In this document: one piece after another, positions 1 to 12,490 of the stretch
Layout: the number at the start of each line of letters is the position of its first letter
How positions within the stretch are numbered: the stretch's first letter is position 1
Source of the DNA: Pezicula radicicola
Taxonomy: Eukaryota > Ascomycota > Leotiomycetes > Helotiales > Dermateaceae
Length of the DNA: 64,000 nt
Assembly (NCBI GenBank): GCA_003008705.1
Contig: PDUO01000034.1
Coordinates: 1-64,000 of the forward strand
Direction: 5' to 3'
Made by a program: the position numbers and the translations under genes
Notes under the pieces: generated by a model
The model's database searches: none
The model's input: only the letters and a program-made list of their open reading frames with translations
Told to the model about the DNA's origin: nothing

Positions 1-3000
1 TACTAAAGTTCTTTATTATCTTAGACTCTAAAGAGTTAGTTTTATATTATTTTATAATTAAAGTAGTAATTTTATTATCTAAGTCTTATAAAAACTTCTT
101 ATACTAATTCTATTCTAATATATACCCTTTCTAAACTAAGTAGTTTAAGACTATAATAAAATACTAGTAGTAAAATATAATTTCTTTAGAGTTACTTTAT
201 ATTTAACTTATTAGCTTTATTAAGTAAATTTTTATAAATATAGTTTAATAAGTATTTACTTTATAGAACTTATAGAGAAACTCCTTTTTAAACTCTTTTT
301 AATTCTTATTCTAAAATATCTATAACTCTTTAACTTATAGTTTTATTTAAATAATATAATAATAAATAAATCTTTATATTTAATCCTTCTTTTTAATCTA
401 ATAATTAATAAATATTAATTCTATTACTTTAAAAAAGTTAATTACTTTTAAACTATTAAATCCTAGTATTTTAAATACTCTAGGTATAAGTAAAGGAAAA
501 GGATAATTATAATATTTAATAATAATTCTTATACTAAAAGATAAGTTTAAGTTTTCTTCTTTAATAAATATTTCTTTAATTAGTATTTTAAATCTAAAGC
601 TTAGATTTATTTTATTCTTATTAGTTATTTTAAAGATAAACTAATAGAAGTTAAAAAAGAAATACTAGAAGAATAAAAAAGTATAAATAAAGGAAGTTAG
701 TAAACTAGAAAAGTAGTATTTAGAATATTTAGTTTTTTTCTTCTTTTAGAAAAATCCTTAAATTTTTAACTAACTATAGAGTTTAATTATATTTAATATT
801 TAAAAAGAAATTTTCTTATAATACCTCTTTAAGTTTAAACTAAATAAAAGTTAATAATTTTTAAGAAAATAAGTATAAAGAATATATTTATAAGAAGAGT
901 TAATATATCTTTTAAATAAAAGACCTTATTAGTATAATACTTATATTCTTAGATTTTTAAATAGTTTTCTAATATTTCTTAAATAGTTTATAGTTTCTTC
1001 TCTTTCTCTTTATAATTTAAGTTTAAACTTTATTACTAAGTATAATAAGTTTAAAGGATTATTCTATAATCCTTAAAGTAGATAAATAATAACCTTTAGA
1101 TTTATAATAGCTTTAGATAAAATAATAAAGATAGTATTCTATTTATTTAAATATCTTCTATCTTAGTCTCTTCTTATATAAGTTTCTTTAATATTTAAAT
1201 AATTAAATAACTTTAAATAATATATAGTTCTAGTTTATTAGGTCTTTATAAGATCTATTTAAATAAATAAAGTTTATTAAAAGGTTATAATATATATAAT
1301 AGATTAAGAAACTATTTAAAGAGTAATTTTCTTTTTAATAAGTCTTTATATACTAGATTAAATTAAAAGAGTAATTATAAGTTATATAGTCTCTTTATAT
1401 TTATATTAGAATATTATTAATATAAGCTTTAATATAGTTCTTTCTAATAAGATTATCTAAGTTTAATTTTATAAAAAGCTTCTAAAAAGAAGAAAGTTCT
1501 TCTCTTTACCTTATAAGAGAAGTATCTACTAGTATTATAATACTCTAGTAATAGAGAATATCTAATTTAAGAATATTAGTCTTTAAAAGTAAAGATTAAG
1601 TAAATAATAAGGATATCTTTAAAATATTTATATAAGATACTTCTTTAAGAAAAAGTATATATAAATTAATTATAAGTTTTAAAAGTAATTAAAAAGCTTT
1701 TATATAATAAATAATTAAATAATTTAAAAATTAAATAATTAAGATAAATAAAATAATTTAAAATATAAAAGAGTTTTTATAATTATTATAATTATTTAAT
1801 AATTATTACTTATATATATTCTTTATTTATTATTTTTATTTATATTATTATTATACTCTTTTTTTTTCTCTTTTTTATTCTTTTATTTTATAAATCTCTT
1901 TATTTTTATATTATTTTTCTTTTTAAACCTAAGTATTCTCTTTATTATTCTTAGAATTATTATATATTATTATTATTTTACTTTTACCTTTACTATAAGT
2001 TTTCTCTCTTTTTAAACCTTCTTTACTCTCTTTATAAATCTTTTTTACTTTTTCTTTAGACTTTTTCTATCTTTTCTTATAAAATTTCTTCTTTCTTATT
2101 ATTAATATTCTTTAATAAGTTCTTTCTTATCTTATTTTAATATCCTCTCTTTTTCTCTTTATTTAATTTTTTTAATACTTTATAGCTCTAGATACTAATT
2201 ACTATAAAGTAAAATTATTATATAAATTTCTAGTATTATTAGAATTTAATTTTTTAATTTTCTAGATTATATTTACTTTAGTTATAAAGTTATTCCTCTT
2301 TTTACTCTTATTCTAACTTTATATTATACTTATTTCTATATCTTTACTTCTCTTTTATCTCTTTAAAATAACTCTTATTCTAGTAAGTTCTTTAAATAAA
2401 TAACTAGAGTTATAATTATATATTAATAAAAACCTTTAACTATAAAAACTTTAAATAATAATTCCTAGAGTAGAAATTTAATAAAGTTCTCTTTTCTTTT
2501 ATAGATAATAAAGTACTAAATCTATATAGAAGATAAAGATAAACTTAATATAAATTAAAGAAATAAAATAAATAAAATAGAATTAAAATTAAAATAAACT
2601 ATAAAGGTTATAAAGATTATAAAGATTATAAAAAAAACTATTTATTATAATAATAAACTATAAAGATAAAATTAAAAAGGTTATAAAGACTATAAAAATC
2701 TATTTATTATATTAATAAAAAACTATAGAAATAAACTTAAAAAGATTATAAAGACTATTAAACTTTTATTTATTATAATAATAAACTATAAAGATAAAAT
2801 TAAAAAGATTATAAAGACTATAAAAATTTATAAAAATAAATTTAAAAAGATTATAAAGACTATTAAACTTTTATTTATTATAGTAATAAAAAGTTATAAA
2901 GATAAAATTAAAAAGATTATAAAGACTACTAAAAATCTATTTATTATAATAATAAAGAAGTTATAAAGATAAAATAAAAAGACTATAAAGACTATTAAAA

Positions 3001-6000
3001 ATCTATTTATTATAATAATAATAAACTATTTATATAAATTTATAATATTATTAATATTATAATTAAAAGTAATTATTACTTATAAACTCTTATATATTAT
3101 CTTATATATATTATCCTTTTCTATATCCTTATATAGATTATTAATATTAAGAGGAGTATAGAGGTATATAAATTATATAGAAAATAAATAAAGAATAGAA
3201 TAAAATTAATATATATAAATTATTAGAGTTATAGTATCTCTATTATTTATTTAATAGTATTATTATTAATTTACTTTTTTTTCTTCTCTCCTTTTAAGTC
3301 TTCTTTATAAATATTATAAAGTTAATTTAGAATAAAAAAAATAAATAACTAAGTATATTATAAGAAACCTAAGACTATCTCTATTATACTACTATTATTA
3401 TAGTTAGTAAATAATTAACTTTACTAGAAAAACTAAATAAAGTATATAAACTAAAGTATTATTTTATTAACTTTATTATAAAATAATTAATCTCTCTTAT
3501 ATAACTAATATTCTTAATAATTTAATCTAATAAGATAAGATAATAAAATTTAAACTAGTTATTATTATCTACTAAGAATATTAATTAACTTAGTTAATAC
3601 TATTACCCTTAGTAATATTATCCTTTAGTTTAGTTAAATAGTATACTTAGATTATCTCTTTATTATATATATAGAGGATAGTATAGATTTCTCTCTATAA
3701 AGAGTTTTTATTCTTTATTTATTATATTATTATATTCTCTTCTAATATTTATATAATATACTTTCTTTATAGTTATAACTCTAATTAATATATCTTTAAG
3801 TATATAATAACTTTATATAAGATTAGAGTTTCTACTAGTATAAAGATACTAGAAGAAACTTCTAATAGCTCTAGATTAATTAGTATATTAAGTTACTCTA
3901 AGATAAGTAGTAACTAGAATTTAAGATTATATATTATAAGATCTCTAATTATTATCTATTTAAGAAATCCTTAAAAGGACTATTCTAAATATTTAGTAAC
4001 TAGTACTAATACTATTACTAGAGAGGTATCTTAAGAAGGTAGTAAAGGATAATAATAGTTATTTAAGAAATCTACTATATATATAAATTATCTATAAGAA
4101 GATAAAGTAAGATTATAAATCTATATTAAGTAAGATTATAAACTATACTTATAAATAGATATTATATCTATATAAGGGAATTTTAAGGATTACTTCTACT
4201 ACTTTATAAGTTATATACTATTTTTATATATATTATTTATATTATAACTACTTTTATTAGATTAATAAATATAATTATAGACCTTAGTAGTCTTATTCTA
4301 GTATAGTCTCTTCTTACCTTATTATTCTTAACTAGTATTATATTTATCCTTTTCTCTTAGCTCTCTAGTTATATCTTATTATTACTATTACTCTTATAAT
4401 ACCTTTTTATACTAATCCTAGTAGAGGTAAGAGTTATATTCTAGCTCTAAACTACTATTCTAAAACTTAAGTAAAGAATAAAACTTCTCTAATACTATTT
4501 AAATAATCTTATTATTATTATATTAGTTTAGATTATTATTTAATAATCTAGTATCTAAGCTCTATAACTTATACTTACTAATAACTACTAGTTAGTCTAT
4601 ATACTATTAGTACTTTTTATAATAATAGATCTAGTATATCTATCTTAACTACCTAGACTAGTACTTTAATAATTATTAATAAATAGTTTTATTTAATTAA
4701 TAAGAGTAAGAGATATATAGAGAGATAGTTTATTAAGTTTTAAAGTATTTATAAAGGTATTTATAAGTATAGGAATCTATAGTAGTTCTTAGAGAGATAA
4801 AGAGATATTATTTACTTTATTATTATTATTAGTTAAAAATAAATATAACCTTAACTATAATCTAATTTAAGATTAGTTAAAAAGATTTATTTTTACTATA
4901 CTTTCTTAATATATCTAGAGGTTCTATTATATTAATTTTATTTATCTTAGATTTAGATTAAGAATTAGAACTTTAGTAGAGAATAATTATAACTAAAGAA
5001 TATAATTATATATTATATCTAAGAAGTTATCTTTTATAAGTCTAATAACTAGTTTTATAAATAAATCTACCTAAGTTTTAAAAAGAGAAAATATAATTAT
5101 TATAATATAATAAATTTAAAGAGAGTTATTAATACTAAATAGTATTTATATTAATAGTAGTTATAACTAGATTAGAAAATAAATAAAATACTATAGTCTA
5201 AGAATACTAGATTTTAAAAGAGTAAGAAAGACTTATTATATAGTAATTATTAAGTAGTTCCTTATTAGAAATTTATTATTCTTAACTATAATAATTATTC
5301 TTATCTCTATATTACTTATAACTATTATACTATTATCTAATAACCTTAGAGACTTATAAAAGTTAATATATAGATTTTTAGCTCTCTAGACCTTTAGAGA
5401 GTTATATATTTACTAGAGTACTAAGTCTATAAGTAAATTAAGGGATTTCTAAATATAATTAGTTTAATTACCTTACCTTAAAGCTAAGTATACTTAGTAG
5501 CTCTAGTTTAAGACCTAGTACTCTAGTTATTTTTAGTTTTACTAATAATTAAGAAATAAAGTTATAATTAACTAACTATTATAATTCTAATTAATATATC
5601 TATCTAGTAAAGTATATAGTTATATCTAAATAATTATACTAAAACTTTTCCTTTATATAAATAAGGTATAGTAGTATTAATAACCTTATATCTACTCTTA
5701 CTATTCTATTTATACTAGTATTCTAGTACTAAAGACTATTATATAACTCTTAATAGTTTAGATAAGAATAGATATATACTTATATAGTTATAGTAGTATA
5801 TATAAGAGTTAAACTAAATATAAAAGTAGTAATAAAAAAAACTAGAATATATAAATAATTATAAATAGATAGATAGACTATATAAGTTTAGAAGAAGTTC
5901 TTTTTAGAGATATAAAGTAAAAGTATAATATATTATTAATCTATAGAGACTAGACCCTAGACTATATTTATCTATTTATATATTAAAGAATATAATTAAT

Positions 6001-7207
6001 ATTTTATATAACTAAGTTAAAATAATCTTCTCTTTATAAAAGTAAAGTTATAAAGTAGAGATATTCTTATATCTAATCTAGTTATATATATAGTTCTATT
6101 ACTAGAGGTATATTATACTAAGGGCCTTTATTTAGTTAGTAATTATTAGATAAATCCTTTTAATATATAATAGACTTAGATAAAGCTTCTTCTAATATTA
6201 TATAATCTATCTACTTATAATAGTCTATATCTTCTTTTTTATTTACTATCTAGTTTTCTCTCTAGTAGTATTTTATATTAGTTTAATAGAATACTTAATA
6301 AAAGCTTTAATAATACTATTATTAAGTAAATTATCTATCTATTATAGTTATAAAGATAGGAATTAGTTCTTCTTATTATAAACTAGTCTAAAGAACTCTA
6401 TAACTCCTACTAGAGTCTAACTATAGAGAGAAGCTAGCTAGATAACTATTAATATATAACTTATTTATAGTATAACTAGATAAATACTAATAGTATTATT
6501 ATAAGGTATTTCTTTAATTAATTAAATTTTAATATATAGAGATAATACTAAAGTAAACTAGTACTATTATAATTACTAATAAGGTATTATTATAAATATT
6601 ATAATAGTTTAATAATAATAAGAAAACTAAGTTAATACTTATACTTATATCTTAATTAATCTAATTAACTAAAAAGAAAGAATTATTATTATAAATATTT
6701 AATAATATTAAATCTAAAGTAGAAGACTAAGGTTCTAGTTTTAAATCTACTAATACTATTATTCTTAACTATAATAAGGTTAATAAAAGGTATATCTAAA
6801 TTAGAACTATATAAATAGAGATAAATAATATATAGTAAGTTTAAATAACTAAGTAAGTAGTATTAGAAAAGAATTAAAGAGAATAATAACTTAGTAATAG
6901 AGAATATAAGACTTTTATAAATATTAAAAGTAATAATTAATTTATATATATACTTTATCTAAAGTAATAACTATTAAACCTAGAGGGGTAAACTATAATA
7001 CTAAGATAATATTAAATAATAACTCTTATATATAGACTATTTATAATACTTATTAAAGATACTATAAATATTAATATATATTTATCTTAAACTAGTTAAT
7101 AAACTAATAGTTTTATAGTTTTTATTAAGTTTAAATTAAGTATAATAATAAATATTTATAAAATTATATATTATTTATCTAAATTAATAAAAAAAAATCT
7201 CTATAAT
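1..7207. repeat. AT-rich, RIP-saturated gene desert
   Basis: This stretch is almost entirely A and T. Reading it line by line I found no CA, TG or CG dinucleotide: every C is followed by T or C, and every G is preceded by A or G. As a result there is no ATG, no TGA and no open frame starting with ATG. The pattern fits exhaustive C-to-T mutation of C before a purine on both strands, the extreme end point of RIP, a process known in Pezizomycotina. The parent element, probably a transposon array, is no longer recognisable. The left edge lies outside the window. The right edge is sharp, with the first TG at 7208-7209. Confidence 0.93.
2600..3030. repeat. decayed 62-66 bp tandem repeat inside the desert
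   Basis: About six diverged copies share the core tttattataataataaact, followed by a run related to ataaagataaaattaaaaag and attataaagactat. Core starts fall near 2641, 2703, 2768, 2874, 2940 and 3006, so spacing is about 62-66 bp with one longer interval. The array shares the CpA/TpG/CpG absence of its surroundings. It could be a minisatellite or the tandem part of a dead element. Confidence 0.7.
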
Positions 7208-7305
7208 TTGTATTTTATTCGATTAACTAATTCTACTAGATGTTCCTAATCCACCGAGTGCACTCACCCCCCTAATGAAATGAAACTCGTTATTGCTAAC
7301 GCAAA

Positions 7306-8796
7306 TCAGCCAACCACATCATATTCTCCTAGTGTAACGTGCCAATCTGCAAAATCCGTGCCTTTATACGTCCCCTTGTTCTTCCAGTTCCAAACCGCTC
7401 CGGTAGTAGTAGTGAGTTTCATAGTGGCCGTGAAATCGAATGTAAACGAACCCCAGCGCATGAGAGTAGCGGTAGTGTAGCACACCTTCCCAGATGGGCA
7501 GACAATTGTACCCCAATTTCCTTGGTCTATAGAAGTTGTTGTAGTAATTTGTTTATCCTATTATGAACAACGTTAATTATTAGCTCAACTAATCCATATC
7601 AAGGAAAAGAGTCACAAACCTCTCCATAGTCGCCCTGTTTTGCAACAGTGCTAGTGCCAGTCGCAGCCCCATTTAGTACCGGAATACCAGCTGTAACCGT
7701 CACAGCAAATGCTTGTTCAACCCTGGAGGTTGTTGTCCACCGACTTGTGATAGCTCTTGCGTAGGTTTCGATTAAGTCGAGCCTAAGCACCGCACTTTGG
7801 CTTACCGAAGTGTTCCGGTTATCCAGAAGCAAGCGACCAGCGGTTACTAATGTCCCACCTGTTAAGTTGAATTCCCCGTTATTAAATTGTGGAAAGTCCA
7901 TTTGATCATATTGGACTGATTTAATCGTAGCGACCATATCGATGCCTAGGTCTAGGATCTGACTATTAGATGTTATAGTAGTGATAGCGTAGATAAAGCC
8001 ACCACCTGCATTGCGTGTAACGGGAACAGCGTCGGTCAGGTCGGTCTTAAAGCTCGCTTGGAATTTGTTATTTAAATTTGTAGAGAAGGTGAAGCCTGCG
8101 AAACGTTCGTAGCCACCGCTAGAGGAGGCTGATATTTGGAGGCCAGAGATGACTTCGCCTTCGGAGAAGACGAAGTCGGCATACTTGTCCGTTGCAGTCT
8201 CGATCTATTACTTCGAGTTAGCATTAGCTCAAATTAGATGACAAAGTGCTTACAGTTCCAATATTAGTAACAACATCATTCGTATCTGTAAGTCTCATTC
8301 CGCTAAGGGAGCTGTCTCCAGACCAAGTCTCAATCATTTTAAATGGACCGTTTGTAGTAATTTTAGTCCCGGAAGTTAGAGCCTGGTTTCCAAATATCCG
8401 AGATGGCTCTGCAGTAATTGGGACATCTTGTCGTTTCTCATCTTCAGTTTTTGGCGGTTCGGAGGATACGCCTGCAAGCATTGGCTCTAGTTCCGTGGTT
8501 GCCGAGAAGCTTCTTGGAGTAGACCTTCCAATACCGGTAGACCCTTCTTGGATCCATTCATTGAGTTGACTAAGTGTGATCGTACCGCTAACCACAACTG
8601 GCGTTGTTTGTAGTGAAGGATCAGTTGAGGGAACGAGACTTGTCCCATCTCGTTGGGTAAGGCGGCCAGACAAGTCCTCCAAGTCCTGTTCAAAATTTGC
8701 GTCCAGGACGTGAAGGTCTTTGGGACTAGGCAATGGGTTTGCGTAGACAGCAAGATATGCTGTACCCAATACCGTTAGGAAGAAGCGGGCGAACAT
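7306..8796 (-). CDS. secreted aerolysin-fold (natterin-like) protein
   Basis: Three exons on the minus strand: 8796-8254, 8204-7616 and 7526-7306 (450 residues). Intron 1 (8205-8253) has a GTAAGC donor, a GCTAAC branch site and an ATAG acceptor. Intron 2 (7527-7615) has a weaker GTGACT donor, and it is the only donor that keeps exon 3 in its long open frame. The start chosen is the methionine opening a hydrophobic signal peptide (MFARFFLTVLGTAYLAVYA). A TATATAA lies about 113 bp upstream. The middle of the protein has GDSSLSGMRL and GEVISGLQI, resembling beta-prism (jacalin or VMO-I) repeats. Next comes a Ser/Thr-rich alternating stretch containing TSRWTTTSRVEQ and VTAGIPVLNG, typical of the aerolysin/natterin beta-pore fold. 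That fold is known in secreted pore-forming and related proteins; activity here is inferred only. The gene is intact although it ends about 100 bp from the RIP desert. Confidence 0.75.
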
Positions 8797-8908
8797 GTTA
8801 AAGAATGAATATGGTATGCTAGACAACACCAAGGCTTGAAGTATAACAGGAGAAGATGAAGATGAAGCTCGACTGCCGGACTGGTATGTTGGCCTGCAAC
8901 TGGCCAAC

Positions 8909-8915
8909 TTATATA
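8909..8915 (-). promoter_or_regulatory. TATA-like box of the aerolysin-fold gene
   Basis: TATATAA on the minus strand lies about 113 bp upstream of the chosen start at 8796. This position favours that start over the longer in-frame extension to 8907, which would place the box almost on the start codon. Confidence 0.45.
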
Positions 8916-11099
8916 CAGTATCATTCTCAGCAATAGATTCATCCTATAAACTAATCCAAGTCAGCGAAGGTAATAACACGCCGGTAAGACCGACAAGATT
9001 TTATTCGTAAAGGGGGTATAAACTTGCAACATTACAATATTCTTGGTATTGACAGGAGATTTCTAATTACGCAAATACATTAAAACCTAGTGATGCTGGT
9101 AGCAAAGGAGTGAATCAATTTAGAAGGAGTAAGACATGGAAAATAATAAAAAATCCCTAAGACCTATTTATTTTAAAGCAAAGATTTCTTATGATGCAGG
9201 ATTGTTGCAATGTAAAGTTCCGTTTCTCTAAGAGGAAGGTCCTTGCATTCTAGAATACTTCGTTTGACTCTTAGTGTTTGCCGCCAAGGGCCTAGGTCGG
9301 GAGTTTTTAAGGCATTACACCGATATGCACGAATTGTGTTATCGATTTTTGGCTTACACACACTCTTTTCTGCTGCAACACTTATAATTCGAAATTCAAA
9401 ATCTTTTAATTTTAGGAATTTTTCTATAATACTTTATAGGAAGGAATATAGCAAGTAATAATAATATTTTTATTTTAAGCTTTTCAAATTTGTAGTTAAT
9501 TTATTATTAAAGAAATAGTGTCCTAGAGAGGTCTTGCAGCAAAAAAAGAGTGCCGTATAGGCCAAAAATCAATAACACAATTCATGTATATCGGTGTATC
9601 GCGGAAACGCCAAGCCCGTGCATTTTATAATCTTACATGTCTGAGGCGATCCCTCCACTTATTAAGCGTCGGTTCGATAATCTCCTAAACCCTAAACCCT
9701 CTTACCCCAGAATATATAGGCTGATAATATTCTCCTACGGCAGGGTAAGCATCTTTTAAGGTTTTCCCGCGCCTCTTTTTAAGCTTCTCTCTCTCTGCGA
9801 TCGATCGCCTGATCTTATGAGACAGGACCCTACAGTACTCTCTCCCTTACCCTAATGAGAGAGTCTGTTATTGAGAGGATTTGCGCCAAGGGAAACCTTA
9901 TCTAATTAGAGGGCTTGTTGCCGTGAGTTTTAGGAAATTTACTAACGAACCTTTGATTAGAGTGGAAAGCATAAGGCAAAGGACTTAATAGGAGGAATAA
10001 AATGAAATTGCTGTTGGAAGCCATTATACTAAGCTTAAGTGTTGCGGGAGACATGTTTCTCAAAACGGAAGTTTTGAATGCGGTACTTGCAAAGGAGACA
10101 ACATGTTGATTAATGGATATGCTGATGATACCTATGCTTTGGAATCTTACATTCCCTTTGTGGTAAAATCACTGGAATGATTCCATGAATATTTCAGAAA
10201 TTGCTACAAACCTTCATGCGGCCAATGATGCTTTTTCTCGTTTGGAAAGATAATTCTAAAGTTCTATCTATGTAAGATGGCATCCTCTGCTCCATCAAGA
10301 AATGTTCTCTCTAGCTGCGCTCACTTCCGTCCTCTGATCTCATCTATATATTCTCTCAATCATGTGAGTGTCAATTCATTACGTAGATAATAACAACACA
10401 ATACAAAGTCAACTCCATGACTTATTGCCAACCATTGGTGATAAAAACCGTCAACATATTATGTAACGTTTTGATGATTTCAAAAATTATATTTATAACA
10501 ATGACTCAAGTACTAAGACATGGTGATCCTGTTAGTAATTAAGATAAGACGAACCTACCTAAGGTATTATTAAATAAGGACCGATTAAACAGGACGAACC
10601 CTTTGCCCTCGAAGGCGTCTTGGCATTGCCCCGGATTTTGAAGACTTATCGACAACATCCCTAACCCTAATCTGCATAAATCAAGGGAGATTAGAGCTTG
10701 GATTAATTCCTGACAGGGGCTTAGTTTCTTTACAATAATGTAAAGCTATTGAAATATGGCGGCATCTTACAGCGTTTAAAAGGATAGCATCCATGTACAA
10801 AGGACGTTACATACCTTTAACATTGCATAGCCTACTAGCCTCTGTTAATTTCAAAGAATTGTTAAGGGTGTAAAAAAGTCTTTGTTTGGGCCTTCTTTAG
10901 ACGAACAGGTAAATATTTAAATCGCGATTATAAGAGGATTCGGTTATGAAGTTTAAATTAAAGTTATTCCTCCCCCGTACCTAATGCATTGACCGACAAA
11001 ACAATCCTAAGCGAGGCATCTAAGTGAACAAGAACAAATTATATCTTTTAGAAATGGAAAGGCCCTAAACGATAGCTTTTCACGTGTCCGTCCATTGCA
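8916..11099. other. gene-free accessory spacer
   Basis: No supportable gene was found. The spacer contains a short telomere-like cctaaaccctaaaccct at about 9684-9701. A small open frame near 10103 carries a reverse-transcriptase-like YADD box (listed separately). Otherwise it is AT-rich, broken sequence. Confidence 0.6.
10103..10180 (+). pseudogene. possible reverse-transcriptase remnant (YADD box)
   Basis: A 25-codon open stretch reads MLINGYADDTYALESYIPF and ends in a stop. A hydrophobic run followed by GYADD resembles the catalytic core of retroelement reverse transcriptases. Nothing convincing flanks it, so chance similarity is quite possible. If real, it is a tiny relic of a non-LTR or LTR element. 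Confidence 0.22.
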
Positions 11100-11105
11100 T
11101 ATATA
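11100..11105 (+). promoter_or_regulatory. TATA-like box of the jacalin-like gene
   Basis: TATATA lies about 120 bp upstream of the ATG at 11222. It argues that the upstream in-frame extension beginning at 11084 is 5' untranslated sequence. Confidence 0.4.
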
Positions 11106-11221
11106 GCAGCCATGTACTCCTCCATGTATGTAAACATAGGACAAAAACTACTCATACTTACACAATCAATCTGAATCTCCTCCTCACAGATATCGAATCA
11201 GTCTCTTCGCACCTCGGCATC

Positions 11222-11770
11222 ATGAGATTCCTCACACACCTTCCTCTTCTCCTAATCAATGGCCCCCTCCTGGTTAGTGCTGGTCTGCAGCAGAACGCGC
11301 TCGCTGGGGGTATTGACCACGGCAACCCATTCAGCGACTACGGCCTGCTGACTGCCAACGAATCGAAGGGCATCCTCGCAACGGTCTCCATCCGGTCAGG
11401 AGACCGTTTGGAGGGTTTGGCGGCAACGTATGCGTGGAACGGGATAGCTTCGCAAACGCACGGCAACACCAACAGCGGCACTCTGACTACACTCACGCTC
11501 GACTACGGCGAAGACATCACCCATGTCAATGCTTGCGCCGGCAAGTACCGCAGCAGCATAATCCAGCCCTACCACACACGCATCGTCTCTCTGTATCTGA
11601 AAACATCAAAGGAGCGGACCTTATTTGGTGGGCAACTTGAGTCAAACTCGGATGACTGCACGACGTGGACGGCCCCAGATGGCATGGGACTTGTGGGGTG
11701 GGATGGCAGGGACGGGGCCGAGATCGATGCTATTGCCCCGATTTGGGGGACACCACAAAAGTTTGTCTAA
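11222..11770 (+). CDS. secreted jacalin-like lectin
   Basis: An intronless gene of 182 residues. Residues 1-20 (MRFLTHLPLLLINGPLLVSA) form a signal peptide. The start was placed at this methionine because a TATA box lies about 120 bp upstream. The rest fits one jacalin-type beta-prism domain: GNPFSDY near the start, IRSGDRLEGLAATYAWNG, a glycine-containing loop, LTLDYGEDITHVNACAGKY, then VSLYLKTSKERTLFGG and the closing GLVGWDGRDGAEIDAIAPIW. The last block matches the GFxGRxGxxIDAIG strand that forms the carbohydrate pocket in the family; here the second glycine-rich loop ends in DGAEID. A role in binding extracellular glycans is inferred. Its neighbour on the other strand is the aerolysin-fold gene, whose N-terminal half also looks like a beta-prism. 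Confidence 0.82.
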   Translation: MRFLTHLPLLLINGPLLVSAGLQQNALAGGIDHGNPFSDYGLLTANESKGILATVSIRSGDRLEGLAATYAWNGIASQTHGNTNSGTLTTLTLDYGEDITHVNACAGKYRSSIIQPYHTRIVSLYLKTSKERTLFGGQLESNSDDCTTWTAPDGMGLVGWDGRDGAEIDAIAPIWGTPQKFV

Positions 11771-12490
11771 ACGGATTCTTGTGTGTGCATTTGATAGTTG
11801 TTAGCCTTATGCTCCGATTAATATGATTCGCTTTTGCCTCATATCCGTCATCCCCTCGTTTAAATGAATAGATACGAACAGTTCTCAGCAGCACCAGCAA
11901 ACTACTCCGGTCTCGACACAGACGTAACATATCCCACCCTAACAAGGGCAACAGAAATAAAAAGACCCTAAAGGCGCCAAGTAGCTTCTCCTCCGAATCT
12001 GCGCCCACATGTTTAAGAGTGTGAGGTTCGACACTAACTTTTATGTCCCGGATGAGGACTGGGACTTGGTTGCGCTCAGTAAATACGTTTCGTTAGTTTC
12101 GATGGAAATGGTTGGAATTCCCTGTGGTATTAGAGGAAAGGCATAGTGAGACGTTGAACTTTAGGTATTCTCCATTTCTTTCGGACGTAAGTTACCGGTA
12201 GTCCCCATTAATGCCGTGCTGTATTGGATTTGCTATCAGATCCGGTCCTTTACTTAGCTTCGTACGAAAGATCTAGTTGCTGTCATCTAGCATGTGCTTT
12301 TCTTGTAGATCCACCACAGCACCGTTCTAGGAAAGGATCTGATGATGAAAATACATTCTACCATTGAGAGGGCTTGTCAAGGTATATCAGTCTCACCTCA
12401 CGTCTCTTCCAAAGCCATCTTCGATCCACAGCTCCATATATCCAACTTTACCATAAAGATACTATAACACAAAACGCCTCAACACTCAAC
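11771..12490. other. intergenic spacer
   Basis: No gene, RNA or repeat was recognised between the lectin and the terpene cyclase remnant. Short open frames on both strands lack any recognisable domain. Confidence 0.5.

Noticed and set aside
9684..9701. Telomere-like cctaaaccctaaaccct
   Set aside because: Only about two and a half units and not an array; too short to call an interstitial telomere.
11084..11221. N-terminal extension of the jacalin-like lectin
   Set aside because: A TATA-like box at 11100-11105 and a proper signal peptide at 11222 show that the extension is untranslated.
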